Shown here piece by piece: positions 1-9,567 of a stretch of DNA of 64,000 nucleotides. The notes beneath the pieces were generated by a model. That model worked only from the letters and a program-made list of their open reading frames with translations, was not told the origin of the DNA and ran no database searches. The stretch is from Allobrachymonas denitrificans DSM 15123. GTDB lineage: Bacteria; Pseudomonadota; Gammaproteobacteria; Burkholderiales; Burkholderiaceae_C. The stretch lies in the NCBI RefSeq assembly GCF_900110225.1, contig NZ_FOCW01000002.1, positions 124,001 to 188,000 on the forward strand, read 5' to 3'. How positions within the stretch are numbered: the stretch's first letter is position 1; every line of letters starts with the position of its first letter. Made by a program: the position numbers and the translations under genes.

Positions 1-1378
1 GCGTGAGCAGGCCCACGGACTGCTCCAGAGCGGCGATGTCATTGGTTTCCGCGTCATTGCGCACCAGAATCACATCCTTGCCCTTGGCTGCGCGTTTGGC
101 CGCGCGCTGCGGGTCCAGGGCGATCTCGCCGCTGCACACGCCGGAGCAGGCGCTGGCTGCCTGGCCCACCGGGCGGGCCGGCGCGCCGCTGTCGCTGGCG
201 AGGTGTGCCGTGCTCAGCTCGGCATCCTGCAGCGCCTCGGTGCGCTGCAGGGCCGTGGCGCGGTCGATCAGGCCTTCCTCATGCAGGTCCAGCGCAATGC
301 GGGCGGCCGCCAGCGGCGTGCGCTTGCCCGAGCGCGCCTGCAGCAGGTAGAGCTGACTGTCCTCCACGGTGAATTCGAAATCCTGCATGTCGCCAAAGAC
401 CTGCTCCAGCGTGCGTGTGGCTTCAGACAGCTCTTCCCAGGCCTCCGGTGCCAGATCGGCCATGGCTTCATGTCCGTGCGCATTGCGCCGGCCGGACACC
501 ACGTCCTCGCCCTGGGCGTTGGCCAAAAAGTCGATCCACAGCGCCGGCTCGCCATTGCTCGGGTTGCGCGTGAAGCCCACGCCGGCGCCGCTGCGGCCAC
601 CGGCATTGCCGAACACCATGCGCTGGATGGTCACGGCCGTACCCATGGCGCTGTCGATGCCGTTGAGCTTGCGGTATTCGCGCGCCTTGTTCGAGTCCCA
701 GGAGGAGAATACGGCCAGCACGGCACGCGCCAGCTGCTGGCGCACATCCTGCGGGAAGGGGTGGCCGGCATGCTCGGCATACAGCGCGAGGAAGGTGCGG
801 GTGAGCTGGCGCAGTTCGCTGAAATCCAGCAGGCGCTCGTCGCGGCCTTGCGTCAGATCCTGCAGCGCGTTCTCGAACAGCGAAGCGGGCAACCCTTCCA
901 CCACTTCGCCAAAGCTGGCGACCAGGCGGCGGTAGGCATCCCACACCAGACGCGGATTGCCGGTCTGGCGCAGCAGGCCGGGCAGGGTGGCATCGCACAG
1001 GCCGATGTTGAGCAAAGTCTCCATCATGCCTGGCATGGAGATGGGCGCACCGGAGCGCACCGACACGATCAGCGGCTTGCGCGTGTCGCCGAACAGGTAG
1101 CCGGAGGTCTGTTCCAGCGCCGGAATGCCGGTGTCGAACAGCGGGCGGATGCACTGCTTGCGATGGTGGGCATAGTGCGTGCCCAGCACCAGGGCGGAGG
1201 GCACGGGCAGGCCGGCTTGCGCCATGCGCAGCAGGTTGAAGGCCTTGGAGCCCATGGTGTCGCGGCTGGGCGCCACGCCGTTGCGCACGAAGGGGGTGTG
1301 GTCGGCCTTGCCGGTGGCAGCCGGGTTGGCAATCAGGTAGAGGTGGTCGGGCCAGGGAAAGGGGTGGTGGGTCGTCAT
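1..1378 (-). CDS. pyruvate phosphate dikinase-like protein, C-terminus cut by window edge
   Basis: This gene reads on the minus strand from an ATG at 1378 and is still open at the window edge, so its C-terminal part is missing. The start of the protein has the ATP-grasp (PEP/pyruvate-binding) pattern: GSKAFNLLRMAQAGLPVPSA, then VSVRSGAPISMPGMMETLLN, which is typical of PPDK. Further on, ETVEDSQLYLLQARSGKRTP matches the end of the nucleotide-binding domain, and VILVRNDAETNDI is the beginning of the swivelling phosphohistidine domain. The catalytic histidine would lie just beyond the edge. PPDK interconverts pyruvate, ATP and phosphate with PEP, AMP and PPi. The start codon overlaps the stop of the preceding PhoU/DUF47-like gene (ATGA), so the two are translationally coupled. 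PEP synthase is a less likely alternative because of the PPDK-type SVRSGAPISMPGMM block. Confidence 0.85.
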   Translation of the reverse strand, partial: MTTHHPFPWPDHLYLIANPAATGKADHTPFVRNGVAPSRDTMGSKAFNLLRMAQAGLPVPSALVLGTHYAHHRKQCIRPLFDTGIPALEQTSGYLFGDTRKPLIVSVRSGAPISMPGMMETLLNIGLCDATLPGLLRQTGNPRLVWDAYRRLVASFGEVVEGLPASLFENALQDLTQGRDERLLDFSELRQLTRTFLALYAEHAGHPFPQDVRQQLARAVLAVFSSWDSNKAREYRKLNGIDSAMGTAVTIQRMVFGNAGGRSGAGVGFTRNPSNGEPALWIDFLANAQGEDVVSGRRNAHGHEAMADLAPEAWEELSEATRTLEQVFGDMQDFEFTVEDSQLYLLQARSGKRTPLAAARIALDLHEEGLIDRATALQRTEALQDAELSTAHLASDSGAPARPVGQAASACSGVCSGEIALDPQRAAKRAAKGKDVILVRNDAETNDIAALEQSVGLLT

Positions 1379-3324
1379 GCCGGGACTCCGGTTTTCAGGA
1401 AGGCCATCTGGCGCAGTGCGTAGCCGGTGGCAACCAGCGCATCCGAGGCGCCTTCGATGGTGGTGGCAAGTTCGGTGGCCAGCAGCATGGCGGCCGGTTG
1501 GGCGTGCAGCGTCTGCACGATGTGCTGGCGCGCGGTGCGCAGCAGGTCATCACACAGGCGCTCGGCGCGCAGCATGCGCCACAGGATCTGCAGGAAGGCA
1601 TCGCTGTCGGTGGTGTCAATGCCGGCATCGAGCAGGCGGGCGATCTCGATCGCCTTGACCAGATCCTGGATCGCCACCAGTGTGGTGTCGGCCAGCTTGC
1701 CCAGCACTTCCATGACGGACGGCGGCAGCCCGTTGATTGGCTCCACCAGGGTGAGCGTGTAGATGAAGGCAGATTCCTCCAGGGCGTCAGCCACGTTGTC
1801 GGCCTGAACCAGCAGGTCGACCACGGCGCGCCAGTGCGGCTGGCGTTCGGCGCGCTGGCGTGCGGTTGCCAGCAGGTGGTCGGCGCGGTGTTCCCAGTTC
1901 TTGGCGCGTTGCACCACCTGGTCGCAATGGCCGTTGCAGCCTTGCGTCAGCACATCGCACAGCGTCTGCGCCAGCGCGTGGCAGAAGGCGGCATGTTCGG
2001 CCAGCAGGTCGAATTCGACATGGCGTTGCTGCAGCACGCGGCCCAGCAGCAGGCGCGCCTTGTCCTGCACCAGCGTGAGTGGTTGCTGCTGTTGCAGCAG
2101 TTCGCTGCAGTTGCGCAGCAGCTCGATCAGGAAGGCGCGGGCGCCGGTTTCGCCCAGCACGGCATCCAGCCGCTCGCCGATGCGGAAGGTGTCGCTGCCC
2201 ACGGCCTCCATGGTGTCATACACCAGGTTTTCGCCACCGGCCAGCAGCCAGCCCATGTGGCCCCAGCGGTGCTCGGAGGTGTGCTCCAGAATGGAGATGG
2301 CCTGCGCCTTGCTCACGAACATCTGCAGGCGCTTGCGGGCGCGGTTCCAGTCGATCACGAACACGATGCGCGAGGCGATGTCTTCCAGGCCCTGTTCCAG
2401 TGCGGTCTGGTCGGCAGCCTGCAGCGTGGCGATGCCCACGGTGTAGGGCTTGCCTTCGTTCAGGTCGCGCGAGATGACCGGCTCGGACACTTTCCAGACA
2501 AAGCCCGCGTTCTCCAGCAGGCTCTGGAAGAACTTGAAGCGGGGCGGATGCAGGTCGGAGTAGGTGAGGCGGATGGTCTGCTCTTCCACCTCGATCACCA
2601 GCACGTGGGCATCGTTGGTGCCGATGTCGTTCTGGATCAGCAGGCGCTTGCCGTCGCGCGTGACGGCGGTGTCCAGGCCCGGGTGGTTGAACTTGAGCGG
2701 CGCCGTGCGGTGCAGGCCGCGCATGAAGGCGCGCACCAGGGCGCGGTCGTCCTTCTGGATGTTCCAGACATGGGCACCATCAAGGTTTTCGGTGGCGACG
2801 CTGCTGGCCAGGGCGTTGATCTGCTTGTGCAGGTCCATCACCAGCAGGTGGAAGCTGTCGCCCGCCTTGCGTTCGCCATGGGTGAGTGCGGTGAGGGCTT
2901 CCTGCGTCAGGCCCTCGTGGTCGTGCATGGACTGCAGCAGTTCCAGCCAGTGATTGCGGCGCTGTTCGAAGCCGGAGGCATCCTTCACCATGCCGCCATC
3001 GACGACGGGGCGTGCCATGATCTGCAGGTCTTCGCACAGTGCCTGCAGCAGCTGCGGCATGTGCGAGAGCACCAGCATGCCTTCGTCGTTGTAGGCGTGG
3101 CGCACCAGATCCTGGGTCCAGCCGGCATCGCGCAGGCCGGCACGGGCCAGTTCCTGGCTCCAGTTGCCGATGCTGTCCTCGGGCTTGTGCGCGTGCTGGG
3201 CGGCGGCCTGGGTCAGCGAGAGATAGAGTTTGAGTCGGTCATTGGCCGCCAGGGCGGCGGTGATCCACGCGGGCATCAGCAGGGTCTGCTGGCCGAGCGA
3301 GGCTACGGCTTTGTCTTTGAGCAA
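1375..3324 (-). CDS. PhoU/DUF47-like helical-bundle protein coupled to PPDK
   Basis: A 649-residue protein of unknown exact function. The first ~400 residues resemble nothing I can name with confidence. The last ~220 residues look like a PhoU/DUF47 helical bundle, with acidic metal-binding style repeats: NWEHRADHLL, LLVQADNVADALEESAF and RAERLCDDLL. Such domains usually bind metal clusters and regulate phosphate uptake. Translation most likely begins at a TTG at 3324, because GGAAAGGA lies about 7 bases upstream. The stop overlaps the PPDK start by four bases, indicating one operon in which this gene comes first. Since PPDK consumes or makes Pi and PPi, a regulatory or sensing role for this protein is a reasonable inference, not a shown fact. 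Confidence 0.7.
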   Translation of the reverse strand: MLKDKAVASLGQQTLLMPAWITAALAANDRLKLYLSLTQAAAQHAHKPEDSIGNWSQELARAGLRDAGWTQDLVRHAYNDEGMLVLSHMPQLLQALCEDLQIMARPVVDGGMVKDASGFEQRRNHWLELLQSMHDHEGLTQEALTALTHGERKAGDSFHLLVMDLHKQINALASSVATENLDGAHVWNIQKDDRALVRAFMRGLHRTAPLKFNHPGLDTAVTRDGKRLLIQNDIGTNDAHVLVIEVEEQTIRLTYSDLHPPRFKFFQSLLENAGFVWKVSEPVISRDLNEGKPYTVGIATLQAADQTALEQGLEDIASRIVFVIDWNRARKRLQMFVSKAQAISILEHTSEHRWGHMGWLLAGGENLVYDTMEAVGSDTFRIGERLDAVLGETGARAFLIELLRNCSELLQQQQPLTLVQDKARLLLGRVLQQRHVEFDLLAEHAAFCHALAQTLCDVLTQGCNGHCDQVVQRAKNWEHRADHLLATARQRAERQPHWRAVVDLLVQADNVADALEESAFIYTLTLVEPINGLPPSVMEVLGKLADTTLVAIQDLVKAIEIARLLDAGIDTTDSDAFLQILWRMLRAERLCDDLLRTARQHIVQTLHAQPAAMLLATELATTIEGASDALVATGYALRQMAFLKTGVPA

Positions 3325-3510
3325 GGCACTGTCCTTTCCACGCCATTGCGGCGGCGTTAAAAAGACAATTCTGCGAACCTTGTATGAAAGCCGGATGTCT
3401 GATGTGCAGGTGCAGCATCGGAGTTGCGGATGCCGCCCTTGCCGACGAGGGCGGCCGCCTCAGGTCAGGCGCTGGAAGCTGGCAAGCCGCGCCAGCGCCC
3501 GGGCACGTGT

Positions 3511-4086
3511 TTACTGCTTGAACGCCTCGATCTGGGCGATGATGCGCACCTTCTTGGGCATGCCCATGTTCACGCCCCAGTTCATGCCCCACTGCGTGCG
3601 GTCGATCTCGGCCACGAAGTCGCCGCCACAGGCTTCGGTCTTGACCATGGGGTTGGGGTAGCAGGTGAACTGGTTGGCCTTGAAGGTGATCGGGTGCGTC
3701 TGGCCCAGCAGGGTCAGCTTGCCGGTCACTTCCTTCAGCTTGTCGCCGTCATAGACGAACTTGTCGGAAACGAAGCGGATCGTGGGGTGCTTCTCGACGT
3801 TGAAGAAATCGGCGGTTTTCAGGTGCTTGTCGAAATCGGGCGTACCGCTGTTGATAGAGGCGGCGTCGATCTCCAGCGTGACCTTGCCCTTTTTCGCGGC
3901 CTTGTCGAATTCGACGGTGCCGCTCTTCTTGTCGAAGCGGCCGCGGTTGACCGAGGCACCGAAGTGGTCGATCTCGAAGGTGGCAAAGGTGTGGGCCGGA
4001 TCGATCTTGTAAGTTGCAGCCTGTGCGGGCAGGGTAGCCAGCAGGGGCAGGGCGGCAACGAGGGAAACGAGGGCGGTTTTGCGCAT
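3511..4086 (-). CDS. YceI family periplasmic protein
   Basis: A 191-residue secreted protein. The first 23 residues form a clear Sec signal peptide ending AQA, with cleavage expected before ATYKIDPAHT. The mature part has the YceI lipocalin-like pattern: DPAHTFATFEIDHFG near the start, GRFDKKSGTVEFD, and a C-terminal QTHPITFKA / RTQWGMNWG block. The family binds long isoprenoid or amide lipids in the periplasm; the native ligand here cannot be read from sequence. An AAAGGA ribosome-binding site precedes the ATG. It is monocistronic and divergent from surE across 248 bp. The 3325-3510 gap upstream of the PhoU-like gene contains no gene that I can see. Confidence 0.9.
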   Translation of the reverse strand: MRKTALVSLVAALPLLATLPAQAATYKIDPAHTFATFEIDHFGASVNRGRFDKKSGTVEFDKAAKKGKVTLEIDAASINSGTPDFDKHLKTADFFNVEKHPTIRFVSDKFVYDGDKLKEVTGKLTLLGQTHPITFKANQFTCYPNPMVKTEACGGDFVAEIDRTQWGMNWGVNMGMPKKVRIIAQIEAFKQ

Positions 4087-4334
4087 GGAGTGTCCTTTCA
4101 GCAGGGAGGATCCGGTTCACGGGAGATGCAGTCAATGCAAATGACTCGCAATGAACAATGTAGCATCGCGTCCGATCGCCTACGAAAATGCAAGGTCTTT
4201 GCCGGGGTGCCGGCAGGAGGCTGCCGGTGCCTGCCGATGCAGACTGGGGGCATCGCCCTGCTGTCACCGAAAGCGGCAGGCAAGCCACTACAATCGGTTG
4301 CAAAACTGCTGTTCTCCACCGAATTTCCCGGGCC

Positions 4335-5123
4335 ATGAAAATCCTTATCTGCAACGACGATGGCTACCAGGCCACCGGCATCGAGGCGCTGTATCAGGCG
4401 CTGCGCGGCGTGGCCGATGTCGAGGTGATCGCGCCCGAATACAACAACAGCGCCAAGTCCAACGCGCTCACGCTGCACTCGCCGCTGTACCTGCAGCAGG
4501 CGGCCAACGGTTTCCGCTACATCAACGGCACGCCGGCCGATTGCGTGCACATCGCGCTGACCGGCCTGCTGGACAATCCGCCGGATCTGGTGGTTTCCGG
4601 CATCAACAACGGCGCCAACATGGGCGACGACACGATCTACTCCGGCACCGTGGGTGCTGCCATGGAGGGCTACCTGTTCGGCATTCCGGCGATTGCCTTC
4701 TCGCAGGTGGAAAAGGGCTGGGAGCATATCGAGGCGGCTGCCGAAACGGCCAAACGGCTGGTGCAGCACATGGCACGCTTCCTGCCGGAAAAGCCTGGCA
4801 TGGCACCGCCCTGGCTGCTGAACGTGAACATTCCCAATCTGCCGCTGGAGCAACTCAAGCCCATGCGCCTGTGCCGCCTGGGCCGTCGCCATTCGGCCGA
4901 GCGCGTCATCACGCAGCAGAGCCCGCGCGGCGAGACCATGTACTGGATCGGCAATGCCGGCGCTGTCAAGGACGATACCGAGGGCACCGATTTCCACGCC
5001 ACGGCCCATGGGCATGTGTCCGTGACGCCGCTCAAGATCGACCTGACCGATCACGAGGCGCTGGGCTACTGGGCGCAGGCCTTCACCGCGCACGGCCCCG
5101 ATCTGGGGACGGGAGGAGCCTGA
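4335..5123 (+). CDS. surE: 5'/3'-nucleotidase SurE
   Basis: A 262-residue metal-dependent survival nucleotidase that dephosphorylates nucleoside monophosphates in the cytoplasm. The N-terminus [15 protein letters not shown] carries the metal-binding Asp8-Asp9. Ser39 sits in [10 protein letters not shown] and the Asn ligand in [13 protein letters not shown] (residues 88-100), all canonical. An ATG at 4335 is chosen because SurE proteins start at this motif; the open frame continues upstream to 4188 without family similarity. It heads the surE-pcm-nlpD cluster, with pcm starting 3 bp after its stop. Confidence 0.96.
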   Translation: MKILICNDDGYQATGIEALYQALRGVADVEVIAPEYNNSAKSNALTLHSPLYLQQAANGFRYINGTPADCVHIALTGLLDNPPDLVVSGINNGANMGDDTIYSGTVGAAMEGYLFGIPAIAFSQVEKGWEHIEAAAETAKRLVQHMARFLPEKPGMAPPWLLNVNIPNLPLEQLKPMRLCRLGRRHSAERVITQQSPRGETMYWIGNAGAVKDDTEGTDFHATAHGHVSVTPLKIDLTDHEALGYWAQAFTAHGPDLGTGGA

Positions 5124-5126
5124 GCG

Positions 5127-6032
5127 ATGGGGCGTCCCACCTTTCCGGCACGCAACCAGTGGAACGCCGATGCGGCGCAGCCGGCACGCCCGTCTGCGCC
5201 CCGCGCGGTGCCGCGTGTGCCCCCGGGCAGCGGCCCGCTGGTGCCCACGCTGCCGGTGGATGCCAGCCAGTACGACCGGCTGGCGGCGGTGCAGCAGTCG
5301 CGCCCGGCACCGGTGCGCCCGCATGTGGTGCCGGTACAGACGCGCAGCACTGTCGGCAATACGGGGCTGGGCAACGCCGCGGCCATGCGCTCCCGCATGG
5401 TGCAGCAGCTGCAGGCAGAGGGCCTGCAGGATGCGCGCGTGGTGCAGGCCATGCTGGCGGTGGAGCGGCATTGCTTTGTCGACAGTGCGCTGCTGAACCA
5501 GGCCTATCTGGACACCAGCCTGCCGATCGGCCTGCAGCAGACGATTTCCAAGCCCAGCGTGGTGGCCCGCATGATCGAGCTGCTGCTGTCCAGTCCGGCC
5601 ATGCAGCGGCAGTCGCCCGATGCCCGGCTGGGCCGCGTGCTGGAAGTGGGCACCGGCTGCGGCTACCAGGCCAGCGTGCTCAGCCAGGTGGCGAGCGAGG
5701 TGTACAGCATCGAGCGCCTCAAGGGGCTGCACGAGAAGGCACGCGACAATCTGCGTCCGTTCCGCATCCCCAATATCCATCTGCTGCTGGGTGACGGCAT
5801 GCAGGGTTTCGAATCGGGTGCGCCTTACGCCGGCATCATCGCTGCCGCGGGCGGGCAGGCGATTCCGCAGGCCTGGGTCGACCAGCTGGCCATGGGCGGG
5901 CGCATCGTGGCGCCGATGGCGACCGGGCCGCAGAGCCAGGTGCTGGTGGTGCTGGACAAGACGGCGAACGGTTTGCAACAAACTGTGCTCGAGCCTGTGT
6001 TTTTTGTTCCCTTAAAATCCGGTCTGGCATAG
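5127..6032 (+). CDS. pcm: protein-L-isoaspartate O-methyltransferase with N-terminal extension
   Basis: Repairs isoaspartyl damage in proteins by SAM-dependent methylation. At 301 residues it is longer than the ~210-residue enteric enzyme: the first ~85 residues are rich in Pro, Ala, Arg and Val and look disordered. The catalytic region begins around AMRSRMVQQLQAEGLQDARV. The SAM motif VLEVGTGCGYQAS and the substrate-side block PIGLQQTISKPSVVARM are intact, so the enzyme should be active. GGGAGGAG at 5111-5118, inside the end of surE, provides a strong ribosome-binding site for the ATG at 5127, so expression is coupled to surE. Confidence 0.95.
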   Translation: MGRPTFPARNQWNADAAQPARPSAPRAVPRVPPGSGPLVPTLPVDASQYDRLAAVQQSRPAPVRPHVVPVQTRSTVGNTGLGNAAAMRSRMVQQLQAEGLQDARVVQAMLAVERHCFVDSALLNQAYLDTSLPIGLQQTISKPSVVARMIELLLSSPAMQRQSPDARLGRVLEVGTGCGYQASVLSQVASEVYSIERLKGLHEKARDNLRPFRIPNIHLLLGDGMQGFESGAPYAGIIAAAGGQAIPQAWVDQLAMGGRIVAPMATGPQSQVLVVLDKTANGLQQTVLEPVFFVPLKSGLA

Positions 6033-6114
6033 CCCGTACCCCCCGATGCCAGTCTTGGGCTGGCCTGACTTCATTCGGGGTACGGTTCCAGGTTGCACAA
6101 CAAGGATGAATTGC

Positions 6115-6927
6115 ATGACTTTGAATCAAGGCCCTGGCCGCGGCGGACGCCTGTTCCGCGTGGCTGTGTGTGCAGGTATCGCCGCAGTACTGGCAGCCTG
6201 CGGCTCTTCCCCGCGTGCGCCGGTCGAGAACCGTTCCACGGGCGGCATCAGCATTCCCCGTGTCGATCCGGCCACGCTGCCGGGCTACGAATTCCGCAAC
6301 AGGCCTGGCTACTACCAGGTGCAGCCGGGTGAAACCATCCGCAGCATTGCGCGCAACAACAATCTGGACTGGCGCGACATCGTGCGCTGGAACAGCCAGT
6401 GGGTGCCGAACCCCGACCTGATCGAAGTGGGCCAGGTGCTGCGTATCGAGCCGCCGGCCGGTTCGGTGGCGCGTACCACGCCAGTGGCCCCGCGCGTCAC
6501 ATCACCTGCCAGCACCACGCCGGCTCCGCGCGTCACCCCGCCGTCCGACGCTGGCGCTGCCAGCATCGCGCTGGCCTGGCCAACGCAGAGCCGCACCATC
6601 GTCACGCCCTTCGATGACGTGAAGAACAAGGGCATCGGCATTGGCGGCCGCGAGGGTGATCCGGTCACGGCCGCCGCTGATGGCACCGTGATGTATGCAG
6701 GCTCCGGCCTGCGCGGCTACGGCAATCTGGTGATCCTGAAGCACAACACCACCTTCCTGACCGTGTATGCCCACAACAGCAAGCTGCTGGTGAAGGAAAA
6801 CCAGAGCGTGAAGAAGGGCCAGACCATTGCCGAAATGGGCAAGACCGATGCCGACCGCGTGAAGCTGCACTTCGAGGTGCGCCGCAACGGCAAGACGGTG
6901 AATCCGCTGAGCTACCTGCCGCGCTGA
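6115..6927 (+). CDS. nlpD: NlpD-type LysM/degenerate LytM lipoprotein
   Basis: An outer-membrane lipoprotein expected to activate periplasmic amidases for septum splitting. From the ATG at 6115 (AAGGA 8 bases upstream) there is a lipoprotein signal ending VLAAC, then a LysM domain (YYQVQPGETIRSIARNNN, ending GQVLRIEP), a Pro/Thr/Ala linker, and a C-terminal M23/LytM domain. The M23 domain lacks the first zinc ligands: the usual HxGxD stretch reads GIGIGGREGDPV, while YAHNS and LHFEV remain. It is therefore catalytically degenerate, as in known amidase activators. In-frame upstream ATGs at 6046 and 6106 lack a well-placed ribosome-binding site. A strong terminator follows. Confidence 0.92.
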   Translation: MTLNQGPGRGGRLFRVAVCAGIAAVLAACGSSPRAPVENRSTGGISIPRVDPATLPGYEFRNRPGYYQVQPGETIRSIARNNNLDWRDIVRWNSQWVPNPDLIEVGQVLRIEPPAGSVARTTPVAPRVTSPASTTPAPRVTPPSDAGAASIALAWPTQSRTIVTPFDDVKNKGIGIGGREGDPVTAAADGTVMYAGSGLRGYGNLVILKHNTTFLTVYAHNSKLLVKENQSVKKGQTIAEMGKTDADRVKLHFEVRRNGKTVNPLSYLPR

Positions 6928-6952
6928 GTTCCAGCGCCAGCAGGCTGCCAGC

Positions 6953-6996
6953 CCGCTTCCCGTGCCTTGCGGTGCGGGAAGCGGTTTTTGTTTTTT
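6953..6996 (+). terminator. Rho-independent terminator after nlpD
   Basis: The inverted repeat CCGCTTCCCG (6953-6962) / CGGGAAGCGG (6975-6984) forms a perfect 10-bp stem with a 12-base loop. It is followed directly by TTTTTGTTTTTT. It closes the surE-pcm-nlpD unit and lies immediately before rlmD. Confidence 0.93.
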
Positions 6997-7001
6997 GAGT
7001 G

Positions 7002-8666
7002 ATGAATGCCATGAGTGCCACCGAGTCCGACCGTTCTTCTGAAACTTCTACTGTTGCCAGCACCGGGGCTGCCGCTGCGCCGGCATCCGAGGTTGCCCCT
7101 GTGTCTGCGTCTGCTCCCGTCTCGGCACGTCCGGCGATTGGCGATGCGGCAGGTGCAGGGTCTGACCTTGGCGCCGAGCACGCAGGAGGAACGGGGGACA
7201 AACTGGCCGCCTTGCTCCCGCACTTCGGTGAACGTCCGCCGCATGCGCAGGACGACTGGCTGCTGGTGCATGCCATGGATCTGGACGCCAAGGGCGTGGC
7301 GCGCCGTGCTGACGGCAAGGTGATCTTCATCGACGGGGCCTTGCCTTACGAGTGGGTGAGCGCCACCAGCCACCGCAAGAAGAATGCCTGGGAAGCGGCC
7401 ACGGTCACGGCGGTGCACAAGGAATCGTCCCAGCGCGTGACGCCGCGCTGCCCGCACTTCGGCCTGCATGCCGGCGCCTGCGGTGGCTGCAAGATGCAGC
7501 ACCTGCACCCTGCCGCGCAGGTGGCGATGAAGCAGCGCGTGCTGGAAGACAACCTCTGGCATCTGGGCAAGTGCAAGGCCGACCATCTGCTGCGCCCCAT
7601 CCATGGGCCTGACTGGGGCTACCGCTGGCGCGCGCGCCTGTCGGTGCGCCATGTGATCAAGAAGGGCGAGGTGCTGATCGGCTTTCATGAGCGCAAGAGC
7701 CGCTACATCGCCGACATGCAGAGCTGCGCCATCCTGCCGCCGCATGTGAGCGATCTGCTGCTGCCGCTGCGCGCGCTGATCGCCAGCATGGAGGCGCGTG
7801 ATACCTGTCCGCAGATCGAGCTGGCCTGCGGTGACGAAGTGACAGCGCTGGTGCTGCGCCATCTGGAGCCGCTGAGCGAGGCTGATCTGGCCAGGCTGCA
7901 CACCTTTGCAGCCGCACACCCGGGCGTGCAGTGGTGGCTGCAGCCCAAGGGGCCGGACACCGTGCACTGCATCAGCGAGAACACGCCGCAGCTGGGCTAC
8001 AGCCTGCCCGAGTTCGGCATCACCATGCCGTTCCGCCCCACGGATTTCACGCAGGTCAACCCTTACATCAACCGCGTGCTGGTGAGCCGTGCGCTGCAGC
8101 GGCTGCAGGTGCAGCCGCACGAACGCGTGATCGACTGGTTCTGCGGTCTGGGCAACTTCACCCTGCCGCTGGCGACACAGGCGCGCGAGGTGCTGGGCAT
8201 CGAGGGCAGCGAGACGCTGGTGGCGCGCTCGCGCGAAAATTACGCGGCCAACAACCCGAACGCCTATGGTCGCACGCTGGCACCCACGCAATTCGTGGCG
8301 CGCAACCTGTTCGAGATGACACCCGAGATGCTGGTGCAGGACGGTGTGGCCGACAAGTGGCTGGTCGATCCGCCGCGCGAAGGCGCGTTTGCGCTGTCCA
8401 AGGCACTGGCGGACATCCACCAGCAGCGCATCGGCCAGGGCGAAGAGGGCGCGTTTGTGGCGCCAGCCGACTGGCAGCCGCCCAGGCGCATCGTCTACGT
8501 GAGCTGCAACCCGGCCACGCTGGCGCGCGATGCCGGCCTGCTGGTGCACCAGGCCGGCTACAAGTTGGCGGCGGCGGGCGTGGTCAACATGTTCCCGCAT
8601 ACGGCGCATGTGGAGAGCATGGCGGTGTTCGAGCGGGATGATGCGGCCTGGAAGAACGGCGACTGA
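7002..8666 (+). CDS. rlmD: 23S rRNA (uracil-1939-C5)-methyltransferase RlmD
   Basis: A 554-residue RNA methyltransferase. After an Ala/Ser/Pro-rich N-terminal stretch of ~75 residues comes a TRAM-like domain ([20 protein letters not shown]). The Fe-S cysteines follow in [19 protein letters not shown], with a fourth in MQSCAI. The SAM motif is [14 protein letters not shown] and the catalytic cysteine lies in [12 protein letters not shown]. The start is uncertain: GTG 6999, ATG 7002 and ATG 7011 are in frame and none has a good ribosome-binding site. The N-terminal low-complexity region is longer than usual for the family. It sits where rpoS is commonly found after nlpD in related bacteria. Confidence 0.93.
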   Translation: MNAMSATESDRSSETSTVASTGAAAAPASEVAPVSASAPVSARPAIGDAAGAGSDLGAEHAGGTGDKLAALLPHFGERPPHAQDDWLLVHAMDLDAKGVARRADGKVIFIDGALPYEWVSATSHRKKNAWEAATVTAVHKESSQRVTPRCPHFGLHAGACGGCKMQHLHPAAQVAMKQRVLEDNLWHLGKCKADHLLRPIHGPDWGYRWRARLSVRHVIKKGEVLIGFHERKSRYIADMQSCAILPPHVSDLLLPLRALIASMEARDTCPQIELACGDEVTALVLRHLEPLSEADLARLHTFAAAHPGVQWWLQPKGPDTVHCISENTPQLGYSLPEFGITMPFRPTDFTQVNPYINRVLVSRALQRLQVQPHERVIDWFCGLGNFTLPLATQAREVLGIEGSETLVARSRENYAANNPNAYGRTLAPTQFVARNLFEMTPEMLVQDGVADKWLVDPPREGAFALSKALADIHQQRIGQGEEGAFVAPADWQPPRRIVYVSCNPATLARDAGLLVHQAGYKLAAAGVVNMFPHTAHVESMAVFERDDAAWKNGD

Positions 8667-8688
8667 GCTCCTCCAAATTCCCAAGAAA

Positions 8689-8719
8689 AAGCCCCTTGGC
8701 CATCCGGCGCAAGGGGCTT
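8689..8719 (-). terminator. Rho-independent terminator of the BI-1-like gene
   Basis: AAGCCCCTTG (8689-8698) and CAAGGGGCTT (8710-8719) form a 10-bp stem. Read on the minus strand it is followed by TTTTTC, so it mainly serves the BAX-inhibitor-like gene. It lies in the convergent gap after rlmD and may also stop rlmD transcripts less efficiently. Confidence 0.85.
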
Positions 8720-8740
8720 CGTCCTTGAAGCGTTCAGCGC

Positions 8741-9454
8741 TTAGTCGCTGCTGCCGCCAATGCCGAAGATGGCCAGGAAACCCTGGAACACGTTGTAGAT
8801 GTCCAGGTACAGTGCCAGGGTGGCGCTGATGTAGTTGGTTTCGCCGCCGTCCACGATGCGCTTCAGGTCGTACAGCATGTACAGGCTGAACACGCCGATC
8901 AGCAGCACGGACAGGGCCATCATGCCCGCGGTGGAGCCGACGAACACGTTGACGATGGCGCCGAAGAACACCACCAGGGCGCCCACGAACAGCCACTTGC
9001 CCATGCCGGACAGGTCACGCTTGATGACGGAAGACAGCACGGCCATCACGCCGAACACGCCCGCCGTGGCGGCAAATGCCGTCATCACGATCTGTTCGCC
9101 ATTGCCCATGCCGAGTACGACGGACAGCATGCGCGACAGCATCAGGCCCATGAAGAAGGTGAAGCCCAGCAGCACGGCAACGCCGGTGGCGGAGTTCTTG
9201 GTCTTCTCGATGGCGTACATGAAGCCGAACGCACCGCCCAGGAACAACACCAGACCCAGACCGCCGCCGAGGCGGGCCGTGATGCCGGTGGTTACGCCGA
9301 TCCAGGCGCCCAGGACGGTGGGCAGCATGCTCAGGGCGAGCAGCCAGTAGGTGTTGCGCAATACGCTGTTGCGCTGGGCGGCCGTGCTGACGACATTGCC
9401 GCGGCCCCAGCTGTTACCGAGGGGGCTGTTGCCGGTTTGCAAACGGTTGTCCAT
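8741..9454 (-). CDS. BAX inhibitor-1 / YccA-YbhL family membrane protein
   Basis: A 237-residue protein with about seven hydrophobic segments and a soluble N-terminal tail of ~35 residues. The family signature is visible in NTYWLLALSMLPTVLGAWIG, FTFFMGLMLSRML and the C-terminal LYMLYDLKRIVDGGETNYIS followed by ALYLDIYNVF. Bacterial members are inner-membrane proteins linked to calcium leak or FtsH substrate control; the precise role is not shown here. The ATG at 9454 is chosen because GGAGA lies 9 bases upstream and overlaps an earlier in-frame ATG (9469) that has no ribosome-binding site. Confidence 0.9.
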   Translation of the reverse strand: MDNRLQTGNSPLGNSWGRGNVVSTAAQRNSVLRNTYWLLALSMLPTVLGAWIGVTTGITARLGGGLGLVLFLGGAFGFMYAIEKTKNSATGVAVLLGFTFFMGLMLSRMLSVVLGMGNGEQIVMTAFAATAGVFGVMAVLSSVIKRDLSGMGKWLFVGALVVFFGAIVNVFVGSTAGMMALSVLLIGVFSLYMLYDLKRIVDGGETNYISATLALYLDIYNVFQGFLAIFGIGGSSD

Positions 9455-9567
9455 AAGGTCAATCTCCATTCAATTGATTTGCTTGCCGGCCCGGGACCAT
9501 CCCGCAACGGCAGACCGCATCATACATGCGGATTTTTTCACGCAATTCAAGCGCTTGGGCACAGGCT

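Noticed and set aside
5083-5452. Minus-strand frames opposite surE/pcm
   Set aside because: No ribosome-binding sites or family motifs; the plus-strand genes are unambiguous.
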